The translations under genes were made by a program, and so were the position numbers. Below are positions 28,901-36,103 of a stretch of 64,000 nucleotides of DNA, piece after piece. The notes under the pieces are model-generated. The model saw only the letters and a list, made by a program, of their open reading frames with translations. It made no database searches and was not told the DNA's origin. Position 1 is the first letter of the stretch. Each line of letters opens with the position of its first letter. Source of the DNA: Lentzea xinjiangensis (GTDB lineage Bacteria; Actinomycetota; Actinomycetes; Mycobacteriales; Pseudonocardiaceae); the NCBI RefSeq assembly GCF_900110955.1, contig NZ_FOFR01000009.1, positions 248,001-312,000 of the forward strand. The letters are read 5' to 3'.

Positions 28901-29326
28901 TTAGTCGGCTTTCCCGTCTTCGGCGGAGTCGTGGCCCATCGCCCAGCGGCGGCCGTCGGTGGTGAACAGCAGCACCAGCACCACGACGCAGTAGATGCCG
29001 CCCAGTGAGCCGAGCAACTGCTGCTCAGAGGGGCCGTACGCGTACCAGGCGCAGCCCAGCAGCAACAGCTGCGTGACGATCACGGGCGTGCGCGAGCCCT
29101 GGTGACCGCGGAACATCATGATCGACGCCAGGACCACCGCGCCGAACCAGATCACGAGCACACCGGCTGCCCCGAGTACCGGACCGGGTGACGGGGCACC
29201 CTGGAGTACGCGCACGACGAGCGCGACGGCCAGCGCGATGCCGCCCAGACCCTGCACGAAGGTCATCACGGCGGCGGCGCGCACCGCGGAGGGCGGGGCC
29301 GGGGTCGCCGGGTTGTCACTGATCAC
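28901..29326 (-). CDS. Four-segment integral membrane protein
   Basis: 141 residues with four hydrophobic segments, charged ends and a C-terminal LFTTDGRRWAMG motif that recurs in small actinobacterial membrane proteins next to integrase- or transporter-like genes. GTG at 29326. Function unknown. Divergent from the diacylglycerol-kinase-like gene. Confidence 0.75.
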   Translation of the reverse strand: MISDNPATPAPPSAVRAAAVMTFVQGLGGIALAVALVVRVLQGAPSPGPVLGAAGVLVIWFGAVVLASIMMFRGHQGSRTPVIVTQLLLLGCAWYAYGPSEQQLLGSLGGIYCVVVLVLLFTTDGRRWAMGHDSAEDGKAD

Positions 29327-29575
29327 GGGGACCGTTCCTCACGTTCTGTACTGGTCACGGATCGTAGGCCACCCGGTTGGAGGTCTCACTTGGCACGTCC
29401 GACGAGGGAAGATCAAGGGGCCTTCAGCGAGCCGGCGGTCGTCCGGGGTGCACTCGCCTGCGGGCCTGCGCTGCGCGAGCGGGAGGGAGATCTACGCCAC
29501 TTTCGTGAGGCCGGGACCACCCTGAGGAAGGACATGCGCACCGCTGGCGGTCACGCACTGTCTTACCCTCAAGTG

Positions 29576-30511
29576 GTGCGCGCTCTTCTCGTGGTGAACC
29601 CGCAGGCGACTACAACGACGCCGGCGGGTCGTGACGTGTTGGCGCACGCCCTGGCGAGCGACCTGAAGCTCGAAGTCGTGCAGACCTCGTACCGCGGCCA
29701 CGCCGCGGACGCCGCCGGCAAGGCGGCCGAGGAGGGGTTCGACCTGGTCATCGCCCACGGCGGCGACGGCACGGTCAACGAGGTGGTCAACGGCGTCCTG
29801 CGCGGCGGCCCCCGCCCGGACAAGCCGATGGTCGGCGTCGTGCCCGGCGGTTCGGCGAACGTCTTCGCGGGCGCCCTGGGCATCCCGCGCGACCCCGTCG
29901 AGGCGACGCACGTCCTGCTCCAGGCGGTCGAGCACGGCACCAGCCGCCGCATCGGCCTGGGCCAGGTCTTCGCCGACGTCACCGAGAACGGCCGCTGGTT
30001 CACCTTCAACGCGGGCGTGGGCCTCGACGCCGACGTCGTCGCGGGTGTCGAGCACAAGCGCGCCAAGGGGCACAACGCGAGCCCCGCCCTTTACCTGAGC
30101 GTCGCGTTCAAGGCGTACGCGCAGAACGTGCGCAAGCCGCAGCACTTCACCGTCGAAGTTCCCGGCGAGGCGCAGTTCGACGACGTCGGCATGGTGTTCG
30201 TGTCGAACACCGACCCGTGGACGTACTTCGGCGACAAGGCGATTCAGCTCAACCCCAGCACGTCGTTCGACGGCGGGCTCGGTTTGAGTGCGTTGCGGAC
30301 TTTGCGGGTACCCACGGTCGGGCGGTACATCGCCCAGGTGCTGGCGACGGGGAACCCGAAGGGCGGGAATCTCGTTCGTCGTGATGACGTGGGTTATGTC
30401 AGGGTGAAGTGCGAGGAACCGGCGAACCTCCAGGTCGACGGAGACTTCCTCGGTACGACCACGGCGGTGGAGTTCCGGGCGATCCCCGACGCGCTGACTG
30501 TTGCCGTATAA
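29576..30511 (+). CDS. Diacylglycerol kinase-like lipid kinase
   Basis: 311 residues with the DAGK catalytic domain: MRALLVVNPQATTTTPAGRDV, VIAHGGDGTVNEVVNGVL (nucleotide-binding GGDGT), VVPGGSANVFAGALGIP and QVDGDFLG near the end. Likely phosphorylates diacylglycerol or a related membrane lipid. I take GTG 29576: it gives the family N-terminus, and TACCCT at 29564-29569 would start a leaderless mRNA exactly there. An ATG at 29534 has a better ribosome-binding site, but the codons between are A/T-ending and do not look coding. Confidence 0.88.
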   Translation: MRALLVVNPQATTTTPAGRDVLAHALASDLKLEVVQTSYRGHAADAAGKAAEEGFDLVIAHGGDGTVNEVVNGVLRGGPRPDKPMVGVVPGGSANVFAGALGIPRDPVEATHVLLQAVEHGTSRRIGLGQVFADVTENGRWFTFNAGVGLDADVVAGVEHKRAKGHNASPALYLSVAFKAYAQNVRKPQHFTVEVPGEAQFDDVGMVFVSNTDPWTYFGDKAIQLNPSTSFDGGLGLSALRTLRVPTVGRYIAQVLATGNPKGGNLVRRDDVGYVRVKCEEPANLQVDGDFLGTTTAVEFRAIPDALTVAV

Positions 30512-30624
30512 GCACCTTGACAGTCCGTGATCGGTTCGTGACCGTCTCGGTACCCACCCGGGATGTACTGCAGTCGAGTGACAGCAGAGCGTGAAAGCCC
30601 AGGTGAACGCTGTCGATCTTTTGG

Positions 30625-30638
30625 GTGAGTTCACTCAC
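30625..30638. promoter_or_regulatory. CRP-type box 1 upstream of whiB1
   Basis: GTGAGTTCACTCAC fits GTGA-N6-TCAC exactly, the core of actinobacterial CRP (Rv3676/GlxR) sites. Centre 30631.5, about 125 bp before the whiB1 start. Confidence 0.65.
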
Positions 30639-30674
30639 CGGGTCAGTGCTTACCCCTTGACATCCCAGCCGTTC

Positions 30675-30688
30675 GTGAAAGCATTCAC
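30675..30688. promoter_or_regulatory. CRP-type box 2 upstream of whiB1
   Basis: GTGAAAGCATTCAC, again GTGA-N6-TCAC, centred at 30681.5, exactly 50 bp from box 1. Mtb whiB1 is known to be controlled by two CRP sites, so the assignment is strong by analogy. Confidence 0.7.
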
Positions 30689-30736
30689 AAGCACCCCAAA
30701 ACGACCGCTGACAACCGGCGTGCCTTTGTGCGCGCC

Positions 30737-30748
30737 TAGGCTGAGGAG
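30737..30748 (+). promoter_or_regulatory. Probable whiB1 -10 and ribosome-binding site
   Basis: TAGGCT (30737-30742) fits an actinobacterial -10; GAGGAG (30743-30748) is the ribosome-binding site eight bases before the ATG. The -35 is weak (CTGACA at 30708 is too far upstream), as expected of a CRP-activated promoter. Confidence 0.4.
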
Positions 30749-30756
30749 TAGTTCCA

Positions 30757-31011
30757 ATGGACTGGCGCCACCGCGCGATCTGCCGCGACGAGGACCCCGA
30801 GCTGTTCTTCCCCGTGGGGAACAGTGGTCCCGCGCTGCTTCAGATCGCCGAGGCGAAGACCGTCTGCCGCCGTTGCCCCGTCGTCTCCGACTGCCTCGCG
30901 TGGGCGCTCGAGAGCGGCCAGGACGCCGGCGTCTGGGGCGGGATGAGCGAAGACGAGCGCCGCGCTCTCAAGCGCCGCAACGCCCGCACGCGGGCTCGCA
31001 GCAACGCCTGA
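30757..31011 (+). CDS. whiB1: WhiB-family iron-sulfur regulator, WhiB1 type
   Basis: 84 residues. Four Cys ligands for a [4Fe-4S] cluster: Cys9 and the CxxCxxxxxC set in TVCRRCPVVSDCL (Cys37, 40, 46). GVWGG is the turn that precedes the basic DNA-contacting tail (RRALKRRNARTRARSNA). Length and neighbourhood with pdtaS match Mtb whiB1 (Rv3219), an essential NO-sensitive factor that binds sigma-A region 4. Two CRP-type boxes upstream and a strong terminator downstream. Confidence 0.96.
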   Translation: MDWRHRAICRDEDPELFFPVGNSGPALLQIAEAKTVCRRCPVVSDCLAWALESGQDAGVWGGMSEDERRALKRRNARTRARSNA

Positions 31012-31062
31012 TAGGTGCGTTAGAGCTGCGCGAACGCAGTACTGCACAAACGTAGGACAGAG

Positions 31063-31099
31063 AAAGAGCCCGACACCGTGCCAGGTGTCGGGCTCTTTT
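31063..31099 (+). terminator. Terminator of whiB1 (bidirectional)
   Basis: AAAGAGCCCGACACC (31063-31077) pairs with GGTGTCGGGCTCTTT (31084-31098), followed by TTC. A perfect 15-bp stem between convergent whiB1 and pdtaS. Confidence 0.9.
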
Positions 31100-31171
31100 C
31101 TTGTTTGCACACCCTCCCGCATGACCACGTGAGACCGCTGAGGTTGGCCATCACGTGTGCACAACGCCAGT

Positions 31172-32665
31172 TTACCGCCGACCTCTGAGCGGCACGCGCA
31201 GGACCGCCTCTGTACCGCCTCGGGGCCTCCGCCGCAAGCTCAACGAGCCTCTCAATTCGGAGTCGACGAGGGTCCGGACGATCTGCAGACCGAGACGATC
31301 GGTGCGCTCCAGGGAGAAACCGGGCGGAAGCCCCTTGCCGTCGTCGGTGATCGACACGTCGAGCCACTTCGCGGACCGCTCGGAGTGCACGACGACCTCT
31401 CCCCGCTGGCCAGGGGCGTAGGCGTGCTCGAAGGCGTTCTGCACGAGCTCGGTCAGCACCATCACCAGCGGGGTGGCGATCTCGGCCGGCACGATCCCGA
31501 ACCCGCCCTCGCGGCGCACGCTCACCTGGGTCTCGGTGACCGCCACGTCGCTCATCATCGGGATCACCTTGTCGACCACGTCGTCGAGGTCGACCCGCTC
31601 GTCCACCGACATCGACAACGTCTCGTGGACCAGTGCGATGGACGTCACACGGCGCACCGACTCGGCGAGCGCCTCCTTCGCCTCCGGGTTGCTCAACCTG
31701 CGGCTTTGCAGGCGCAGCAGCGCCGCGACGGTCTGCAGGTTGTTCTTCACCCGGTGGTGGATCTCGCGGATCGTGGCGTCCTTGGACATCAGCGCGCGGT
31801 CCCGCCGGCGCACCTCGGTGACGTCGCGGCAGAGCACGATCGCGCCCGCGGCCTGCCCGCGCGGCCGCAGCGGCAGGGAGCGGAACAGCACCGCGGCGCC
31901 GCGCCGCGACTCGGCCTCCATGCGCATCGACGGCTGCCCGTCGAGCGCCTGCCGGATGCGCTGCGCGACCTCGGTGGCGTCGAACGGGTCACCGATCAGG
32001 CTGCGGGTGAGCGGCGCGAGGTGCACGCCGACGAGGTCGGACGCGTGCCCCATGCGGTGGTAGGCCGAGAGCGCGTTCGGGCTCGCGAACACCACCGCGC
32101 CGGACGGGTCGAGCCTGATCAGGCCGTCGCCGACGCGCGGGCTGGTGTGCACGTCCGGGGACGGCTCGGGCGCGGGGAACGTGCCGTCGGCGATCATCTG
32201 GCACAGGTCGGCGGCGCTGCCCAGGTACGAGATCTCCAGCGGCGACGGCACCCTCGGCACGGCCAGGTTCGTGCTGCGGCTCAGCACGGCGATGACCTGG
32301 GCGCCCAGCCGCACCGGGATGGTCTCGCGGCGCACCGGCACGCCCAGGTGCCAGCGCGGGTCCTCCTCGCGGCAGATGCGCGACTCGTCCATCGCCCTGC
32401 GCAGCTGCGGGTGCTCGTCCGAGGTCACCTCGCTGCCGACCACGTCCTCCGGGTGGGCCGTGGGCGCCGTCGTGGGACGGGCCTGGGCCACGCAGAGGAA
32501 GTTCTCGCCGGACGAGTCGGGACCGTCGAGCGGAACCCACATGAGGAAGTCCGCGAACGACAGGTCGGAGAGGAGTTGCCACTCGGCGACGACCAGTTGG
32601 AGGTGGTCGACGGCGGCGCCGGAGAGCTTCGTGTGCTCGGCCAGCAGATCCGTGAGCGTGCTCAG
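31172..32665 (-). CDS. pdtaS: Sensor histidine kinase PdtaS
   Basis: 497 residues, soluble. Order: GAF-like domain (1-150), PAS domain (VGDGLIRLDPSGAVVFASPNALSAYHRMG), HisKA_2/HWE-type dimerisation with phospho-acceptor His in IREIHHRVKNNLQTVAALLRLQ, and HATPase (LVQNAFEHAY, DDGKGLPPG, GLGLQ-like RLGLQIV). It closely parallels Mtb Rv3220c and lies next to whiB1 as there; its partner PdtaR, an ANTAR RNA-binding regulator, is not in the window. Homology extends upstream of the first ATG (32542) to a CTG at 32665 (STLTDLLAEHTKLSG...), with GGAGG four bases before it and no ATG/GTG/TTG in frame. Confidence 0.9.
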   Translation of the reverse strand: MSTLTDLLAEHTKLSGAAVDHLQLVVAEWQLLSDLSFADFLMWVPLDGPDSSGENFLCVAQARPTTAPTAHPEDVVGSEVTSDEHPQLRRAMDESRICREEDPRWHLGVPVRRETIPVRLGAQVIAVLSRSTNLAVPRVPSPLEISYLGSAADLCQMIADGTFPAPEPSPDVHTSPRVGDGLIRLDPSGAVVFASPNALSAYHRMGHASDLVGVHLAPLTRSLIGDPFDATEVAQRIRQALDGQPSMRMEAESRRGAAVLFRSLPLRPRGQAAGAIVLCRDVTEVRRRDRALMSKDATIREIHHRVKNNLQTVAALLRLQSRRLSNPEAKEALAESVRRVTSIALVHETLSMSVDERVDLDDVVDKVIPMMSDVAVTETQVSVRREGGFGIVPAEIATPLVMVLTELVQNAFEHAYAPGQRGEVVVHSERSAKWLDVSITDDGKGLPPGFSLERTDRLGLQIVRTLVDSELRGSLSLRRRPRGGTEAVLRVPLRGRR

Positions 32666-32719
32666 AACTCCTCCATGAGAAACTGACGGGTGAAGCAGTT
32701 CTGATCCTAGGAGACACAG

Positions 32720-32794
32720 ATGTCGAAGCGTGCTCGCAAGCGCCGCGACCGCAAAAAGGGCGGCGCCAACCGAGGCAAGCGCCCCAACGCCTGA
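32720..32794 (+). CDS. Ribosomal protein bL37 (24 residues)
   Basis: Very short basic peptide beginning MSKRARKRRDRKKGG and ending ANRGKRPNA. It matches the actinobacterial 50S protein bL37 (AURKAIP1/COX24-type), known from mycobacterial ribosome structures, where it sits near the decoding/peptidyl-transferase core of the large subunit. GGAG at 32709-32712 gives good spacing to the ATG at 32720. Divergent from pdtaS, and followed at once by a strong terminator, so it is a monocistronic unit. Confidence 0.92.
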   Translation: MSKRARKRRDRKKGGANRGKRPNA

Positions 32795-32800
32795 GTGCTG

Positions 32801-32841
32801 CGAAAAGGCCTGGACACCATGACGGTGACCAGGCCTTTTCG
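32801..32841 (+). terminator. Terminator of bL37 (bidirectional)
   Basis: CGAAAAGGCCTGG (32801-32813) pairs perfectly with CCAGGCCTTTTCG (32829-32841); U-run TTTT within the right arm. Lies between convergent bL37 and rsrA/sigR. Confidence 0.9.
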
Positions 32842-32859
32842 TCGTTCTGGGCGAGGGCG

Positions 32860-33120
32860 TCAGTCCTCGGTGCGGATCTGGACGATCGTCGCCCGGATGC
32901 GCGCCTTCAGGTCGGCGGGGGCGTAGTCACCGCCGCACTTGCGCGCGAGCAGCGCCTTGAGGTGCTCCTCCAGCCCGAACTGCTCCAGGCACGGGTGGCA
33001 CTCGTCGAGGTGCGTCTGCAGTGCCTCCCGGCGGGACTGGTCGCATTCCTGGTCCAGGAACAGCCAGACCTCGGAGAGCACCTCGGAGCAGTCGGTGTCG
33101 TGGGGTTCGCCGCAGTTCAT
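32860..33120 (-). CDS. rsrA: Zinc anti-sigma factor RsrA/RshA, redox sensor
   Basis: 86 residues of the ZAS family. The zinc and thiol switch is the H-x3-C-x2-C motif in [11 protein letters not shown], with further Cys in [14 protein letters not shown]. In the reduced state it holds the sigma factor; disulfide stress releases zinc and frees it. The family name in this phylum is mycothiol-system anti-sigma factor. The ATG at 33120 overlaps the sigma stop (ATGA), coupling the two. Followed by the bidirectional terminator. Confidence 0.95.
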   Translation of the reverse strand: MNCGEPHDTDCSEVLSEVWLFLDQECDQSRREALQTHLDECHPCLEQFGLEEHLKALLARKCGGDYAPADLKARIRATIVQIRTED

Positions 33121-33794
33121 GACGCGTCTCCGTTGCTGCCTCGCAGGAAACCACGGTCGCGGGCGACGTCCGCCAGCATGTCGCGGAGCTGGCGACGGCC
33201 CCGGTGCAACCGGGACATCACCGTGCCGATCGGGGTGCCCATGATGTCTGCGATCTCCTTGTACGCGAAGCCTTCGACATCGGCGAGGTAGACCGCGATC
33301 CGGAACTCCTCCGGCAACCGCTGCAATGCTTCCTTGACGTCGCTGTCGGGCAGGTTGTCGAGTGCCTCGACCTCGGCGCTGCGCAGCCCGGACGAGGTGT
33401 GGCTCTCCGCCTGTGCAAGCTGCCAGTCCGTGATCTCCTCGGTCGGCTGCTGGATCGGCTGGCGCTGCTTCTTGCGGTAGCCGTTGATGTAGGTGTTCGT
33501 CAGGATCCGGTACAACCAGGCCTTGAGGTTCGTGCCCTCCGAAAAGGACGCGAACGCCGAGTAGGCCTTGAGGTACGTCTCCTGCACCAGGTCCTCGGCG
33601 TCCGCCGGGTTGCGCGTCATGCGCAGGGCGGCCGAGTAGAGCTGGTCGAGCATGGGCATCGCGTCGCGCTCGAAGCGCGCGGCACGCTCCGCCGTCGTCT
33701 CAGTCGTGCCGGTGGCGGGCACCGCGCTCCCTTCCCACAGGTTCTGGGTCGGTGCTGACTCTACGCGGGGCCGCTCGAGCATGTTGGTGACCAC
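33117..33794 (-). CDS. sigR: Thiol-oxidative stress ECF sigma factor SigR/SigH
   Basis: 225 residues from GTG 33794. [40 protein letters not shown] (sigma2) and [44 protein letters not shown] (sigma4) are nearly identical in pattern to Mtb SigH. Three starts are possible: GTG 33794, ATG 33782 and GTG 33722. GTG 33722 has the best site (GAAGGGAG); the 24 codons upstream still show GC-rich third positions, so a longer isoform, as with sigma-R' in Streptomyces, is plausible. Controls thioredoxin, mycothiol and protein-quality genes; autoregulated through 33804-33830. Confidence 0.95.
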   Translation of the reverse strand: MVTNMLERPRVESAPTQNLWEGSAVPATGTTETTAERAARFERDAMPMLDQLYSAALRMTRNPADAEDLVQETYLKAYSAFASFSEGTNLKAWLYRILTNTYINGYRKKQRQPIQQPTEEITDWQLAQAESHTSSGLRSAEVEALDNLPDSDVKEALQRLPEEFRIAVYLADVEGFAYKEIADIMGTPIGTVMSRLHRGRRQLRDMLADVARDRGFLRGSNGDAS

Positions 33795-33803
33795 GTCCCC
33801 GTC

Positions 33804-33830
33804 AACAACGGAAGTGCTGGTAGTAATTCC
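33804..33830 (-). promoter_or_regulatory. SigR-type autoregulatory promoter GGAAT-N19-GTT
   Basis: On the minus strand GGAAT (33830-33826) is followed 19 bases later by GTT (33806-33804). This fits the SigR/SigH consensus GGAAT-N18/19-GTT and would start transcription a few bases before GTG 33794. Confidence 0.75.
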
Positions 33831-33832
33831 GC

Positions 33833-34309
33833 ATGGCCGGACGTGGGACCCCCGCCACAGCGTTGCTGGACAAGCAGCGGGTGGCGCACACCTTGCACTC
33901 GTACGAGCACGACCCCCGCCACGAGTCGTACGGACTGGAGGCGGCCGAGGCGCTCGGCCTGGTCCCGCAGCGCGTGTTCAAGACGCTCGTGGCCGAGGTG
34001 GACGGCAAGCTCGCGGTCGGCGTCGTACCGGTGACCGCGCAGCTCGACCTGAAGGGTCTCGCCGCCGCCCTGAAGGGCAAGAAGGCGAAGATGGCGGCGG
34101 TCGCCGACGCCGAGCGCGCGACCGGTTACGTCGCCGGCGGGATCTCCCCGCTCGGGCAGAAGAAGCGCCTGCCCGTGGTGCTCGACGCGTCGGCGCCGGA
34201 GTTCGAGACGATCTTCTGCAGCGCCGGCAGGCGCGGTCTCGAGGTCGAGATCGCGCCCGCCGACCTGGTGCGGCTCACCGGAGCGGTGGTCGCGGGGATC
34301 AGTGCCTAG
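33833..34309 (+). CDS. ybaK: YbaK/EbsC-family Cys-tRNA(Pro) deacylase
   Basis: 158 residues. [53 protein letters not shown] (catalytic Lys region) and [20 protein letters not shown] are hallmarks of YbaK, which clears Cys mischarged on tRNA-Pro. The ATG is two bases from the SigR promoter element of the divergent sigR, so the two promoters overlap. Its stop shares CTAG with the convergent gene at 34306. Confidence 0.95.
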   Translation: MAGRGTPATALLDKQRVAHTLHSYEHDPRHESYGLEAAEALGLVPQRVFKTLVAEVDGKLAVGVVPVTAQLDLKGLAAALKGKKAKMAAVADAERATGYVAGGISPLGQKKRLPVVLDASAPEFETIFCSAGRRGLEVEIAPADLVRLTGAVVAGISA

Positions 34310-34812
34310 CTGGCCGGCCAGCCGATGTTGCCGAAGCTCACGGGTGAGCCGATCCACGACGGCCACGCCGTGGTGATCCGGGCACCGAGGCTGCCCTGGC
34401 CGGGCAGGTCGAACTGGATGAACGCGGGGGTCGCCCGCGGACCGTCGATCCGCGAGCCCGCGTAGGCCACGGCGTGGTAGTACCCGTGGACGGTCGCTTC
34501 GCGGTACTCCCCCTGGCCACCGGTCAGGGAGACGTTCATGTCCTGCCCCTCGGCGTCGAGGAACCGCACGTTGCTCAGGCTGCCGCCGATCGTGCAGGTG
34601 ACGCCCTCGGCGGCGGCGAACCTGATCTCATGCCCCTTGAACACGGTGCCGTGCGGGCGCATGTCGTGGGCGCTGATCACCAGGTCGTCACCGGTGCACC
34701 ACGGCGCATCGGACGGCGTGCCGGCGGCTTGCGCCGCAGATGTCCCGGCGAGAGCCAGGGCGGCGGCGGCGACCAGCGAGCCGATGGTCGTGGACTTGCG
34801 GAGCCTCTTCAA
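34306..34812 (-). CDS. Secreted DUF4232-type protein
   Basis: 168 residues. Signal peptide MKRLRKSTTIGSLVAAAALALAGTSAAQA; mature part has two Cys (WCTGDDLVISAHDM..., EGVTCTIGGSLSNVRFLDAEGQDM) in the DUF4232 pattern. TTG start at 34812 with GGGAGAA close upstream. A long imperfect inverted repeat (34822-34879) lies in its leader. Extracellular role unknown. Confidence 0.8.
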   Translation of the reverse strand: MKRLRKSTTIGSLVAAAALALAGTSAAQAAGTPSDAPWCTGDDLVISAHDMRPHGTVFKGHEIRFAAAEGVTCTIGGSLSNVRFLDAEGQDMNVSLTGGQGEYREATVHGYYHAVAYAGSRIDGPRATPAFIQFDLPGQGSLGARITTAWPSWIGSPVSFGNIGWPAS

Positions 34813-34821
34813 GTGTTCTCC

Positions 34822-34879
34822 CGAATGCGAAGCGATTGTGTTCTCTTGCTAACCAGGTGACGCAATCGCTTCGCGTTCG
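34822..34879. promoter_or_regulatory. 17-bp imperfect inverted repeat in leader of the DUF4232 gene
   Basis: CGAATGCGAAGCGATTG (34822-34838) is the reverse complement of CAATCGCTTCGCGTTCG (34863-34879) with one mismatch and a 24-base loop. It ends beside the GGGAGAA ribosome-binding site, so it could be an operator or a 5'-UTR hairpin. Confidence 0.5.
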
Positions 34880-34938
34880 GTTGTCGCCGGGGAGATTTCC
34901 CGTACTTCCGGCCGATCCCCGTCGTGGCGGGTATCGGC

Positions 34939-35481
34939 CTATTCGCCGATCCGGCCGTCGACGGCCTCGCGGAGCAGGTCGGCGTGGCCGTTGTGGCGGG
35001 AGTACTCCTCGACCATGTGGGTCAGGATCCAGCGCAGGCTCACCTTCCGGCCGTCACGCCACGGCGCGCGCTTGGCCGGCTGCCCCAGGTCGCCGTTCCC
35101 CAGCGCCTCCTCGACCGCTTCGCGGGCCCGGGCCACCTCGCCCTGCCAGAGGGTGAGGAGCTGCTCGGGCGTGTCGTGGGCGGCGGAGTGCCAGTCCCAG
35201 TCGTGGTCGGCCTTCCAGTCGACGCTCGCCCACGGCTCCAGCGGCTCGCGGTCGTGCAGCACGACGTGGAACCACTGCTGCTCGACGTAGGCGAGGTGCT
35301 TGACCAGGCCACCGAGGGTCATCGACGACTTCGCGGTGGTCCGGCCGAGCTGCTCGGCGGTGAGGCCGGCGGTCTTCCACGCGAGGGTGGCGCGGTGGAA
35401 CTCCAGGAAGCCGGTCAGGGTGGCGAGCTCGTCGCCGTCCAGCGGCGGTTCCGGGCGGCCCTGCTCGTCGAAGTCGCTCAT
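34939..35481 (-). CDS. DinB-family protein (DUF664)
   Basis: 180 residues with a DinB four-helix bundle. Candidate metal His residues: GGLVKHLAYVEQQWF, DRE...HDWDWHSAAHDT and ILTHMVEEYSRHNGHADLLREAVDG; the last is the DUF664 signature. Family members are thiol-dependent (often mycothiol) transferases or isomerases, but many are uncharacterised. The ATG at 35481 is preferred over the upstream one. Confidence 0.9.
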   Translation of the reverse strand: MSDFDEQGRPEPPLDGDELATLTGFLEFHRATLAWKTAGLTAEQLGRTTAKSSMTLGGLVKHLAYVEQQWFHVVLHDREPLEPWASVDWKADHDWDWHSAAHDTPEQLLTLWQGEVARAREAVEEALGNGDLGQPAKRAPWRDGRKVSLRWILTHMVEEYSRHNGHADLLREAVDGRIGE

Positions 35482-35491
35482 GCCCGGCAAG

Positions 35492-36103
35492 CTAGTCGAG
35501 CGGGCGCAGCACGCGGTCCAGCCACTCGCCGACGTACCTGCCCACGTCCGCCACGGACGCCTTCAGCGAGTGGTCGTCCTTCAGCAGCACCACTTCGCGG
35601 TGGGGAGCGTGCACCGGCTGGCCGAACGGGTCGTTCTCCCCCTGCACGACCAGGGTGGCGACCTCGACACCGTCCAGCTCGGCCATCCGGGACTTCTCCG
35701 GCTTGCCAGGGGGGTGCACCGGGAACGCGAGGCACAGCACCGCCACGGCCTGCCCCTCGACCGAGGTGCGGCAGGCCACGCGCGCACCGGACGACCGGCC
35801 CCCGAACACCAGGGGCAGGCCGTCGAACCAGCGCTCGCCGAGGTCGTCGACCACGGAGAGCCAGGCGGTGTCGAGCTGCTTGGCGGGCGCGGGGGCCCGG
35901 CGGCCCGCGACGCGGTAGGGCTGTTCGACCAGGGCCACGTGCACGCCGACGGAGTTGGCGGCGCGGCACGTGGCGACCAGGTCGGGGGCCTCGACGCCAC
36001 CACCGGCGCCGTGGCCCAGGAGCAGGGCGGCACGCGGTTCGTGGGCGCAGTGCAGCGAGGCCCTCGCGGGGCCGTGCGGCGTGTCCACCAACAGCGTCGT
36101 CAC
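35492..36103 (-). CDS. Alpha/beta hydrolase (KANL3/Tex30-like)
   Basis: 203 residues. LLLGHGAGGGVEAPDL (oxyanion loop), FGGRSSGARVACRTS with nucleophile Ser in G-R-S-S-G, VVQGENDPFGQP (Asp) and DDHSLK (His). The short size and GHGAGG start fit the KANL3/Tex30 group of bacterial hydrolases. GTG at 36103 overlaps the SRAP stop (GTGA). Substrate unknown. Confidence 0.88.
   Translation of the reverse strand: MTTLLVDTPHGPARASLHCAHEPRAALLLGHGAGGGVEAPDLVATCRAANSVGVHVALVEQPYRVAGRRAPAPAKQLDTAWLSVVDDLGERWFDGLPLVFGGRSSGARVACRTSVEGQAVAVLCLAFPVHPPGKPEKSRMAELDGVEVATLVVQGENDPFGQPVHAPHREVVLLKDDHSLKASVADVGRYVGEWLDRVLRPLD

Noticed and set aside
29534..29575. ATG start with good ribosome-binding site for the diacylglycerol-kinase-like gene
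   Set aside because: The 14 codons have many A/T third positions and family proteins start at MRALLVVNP, where a leaderless start fits.
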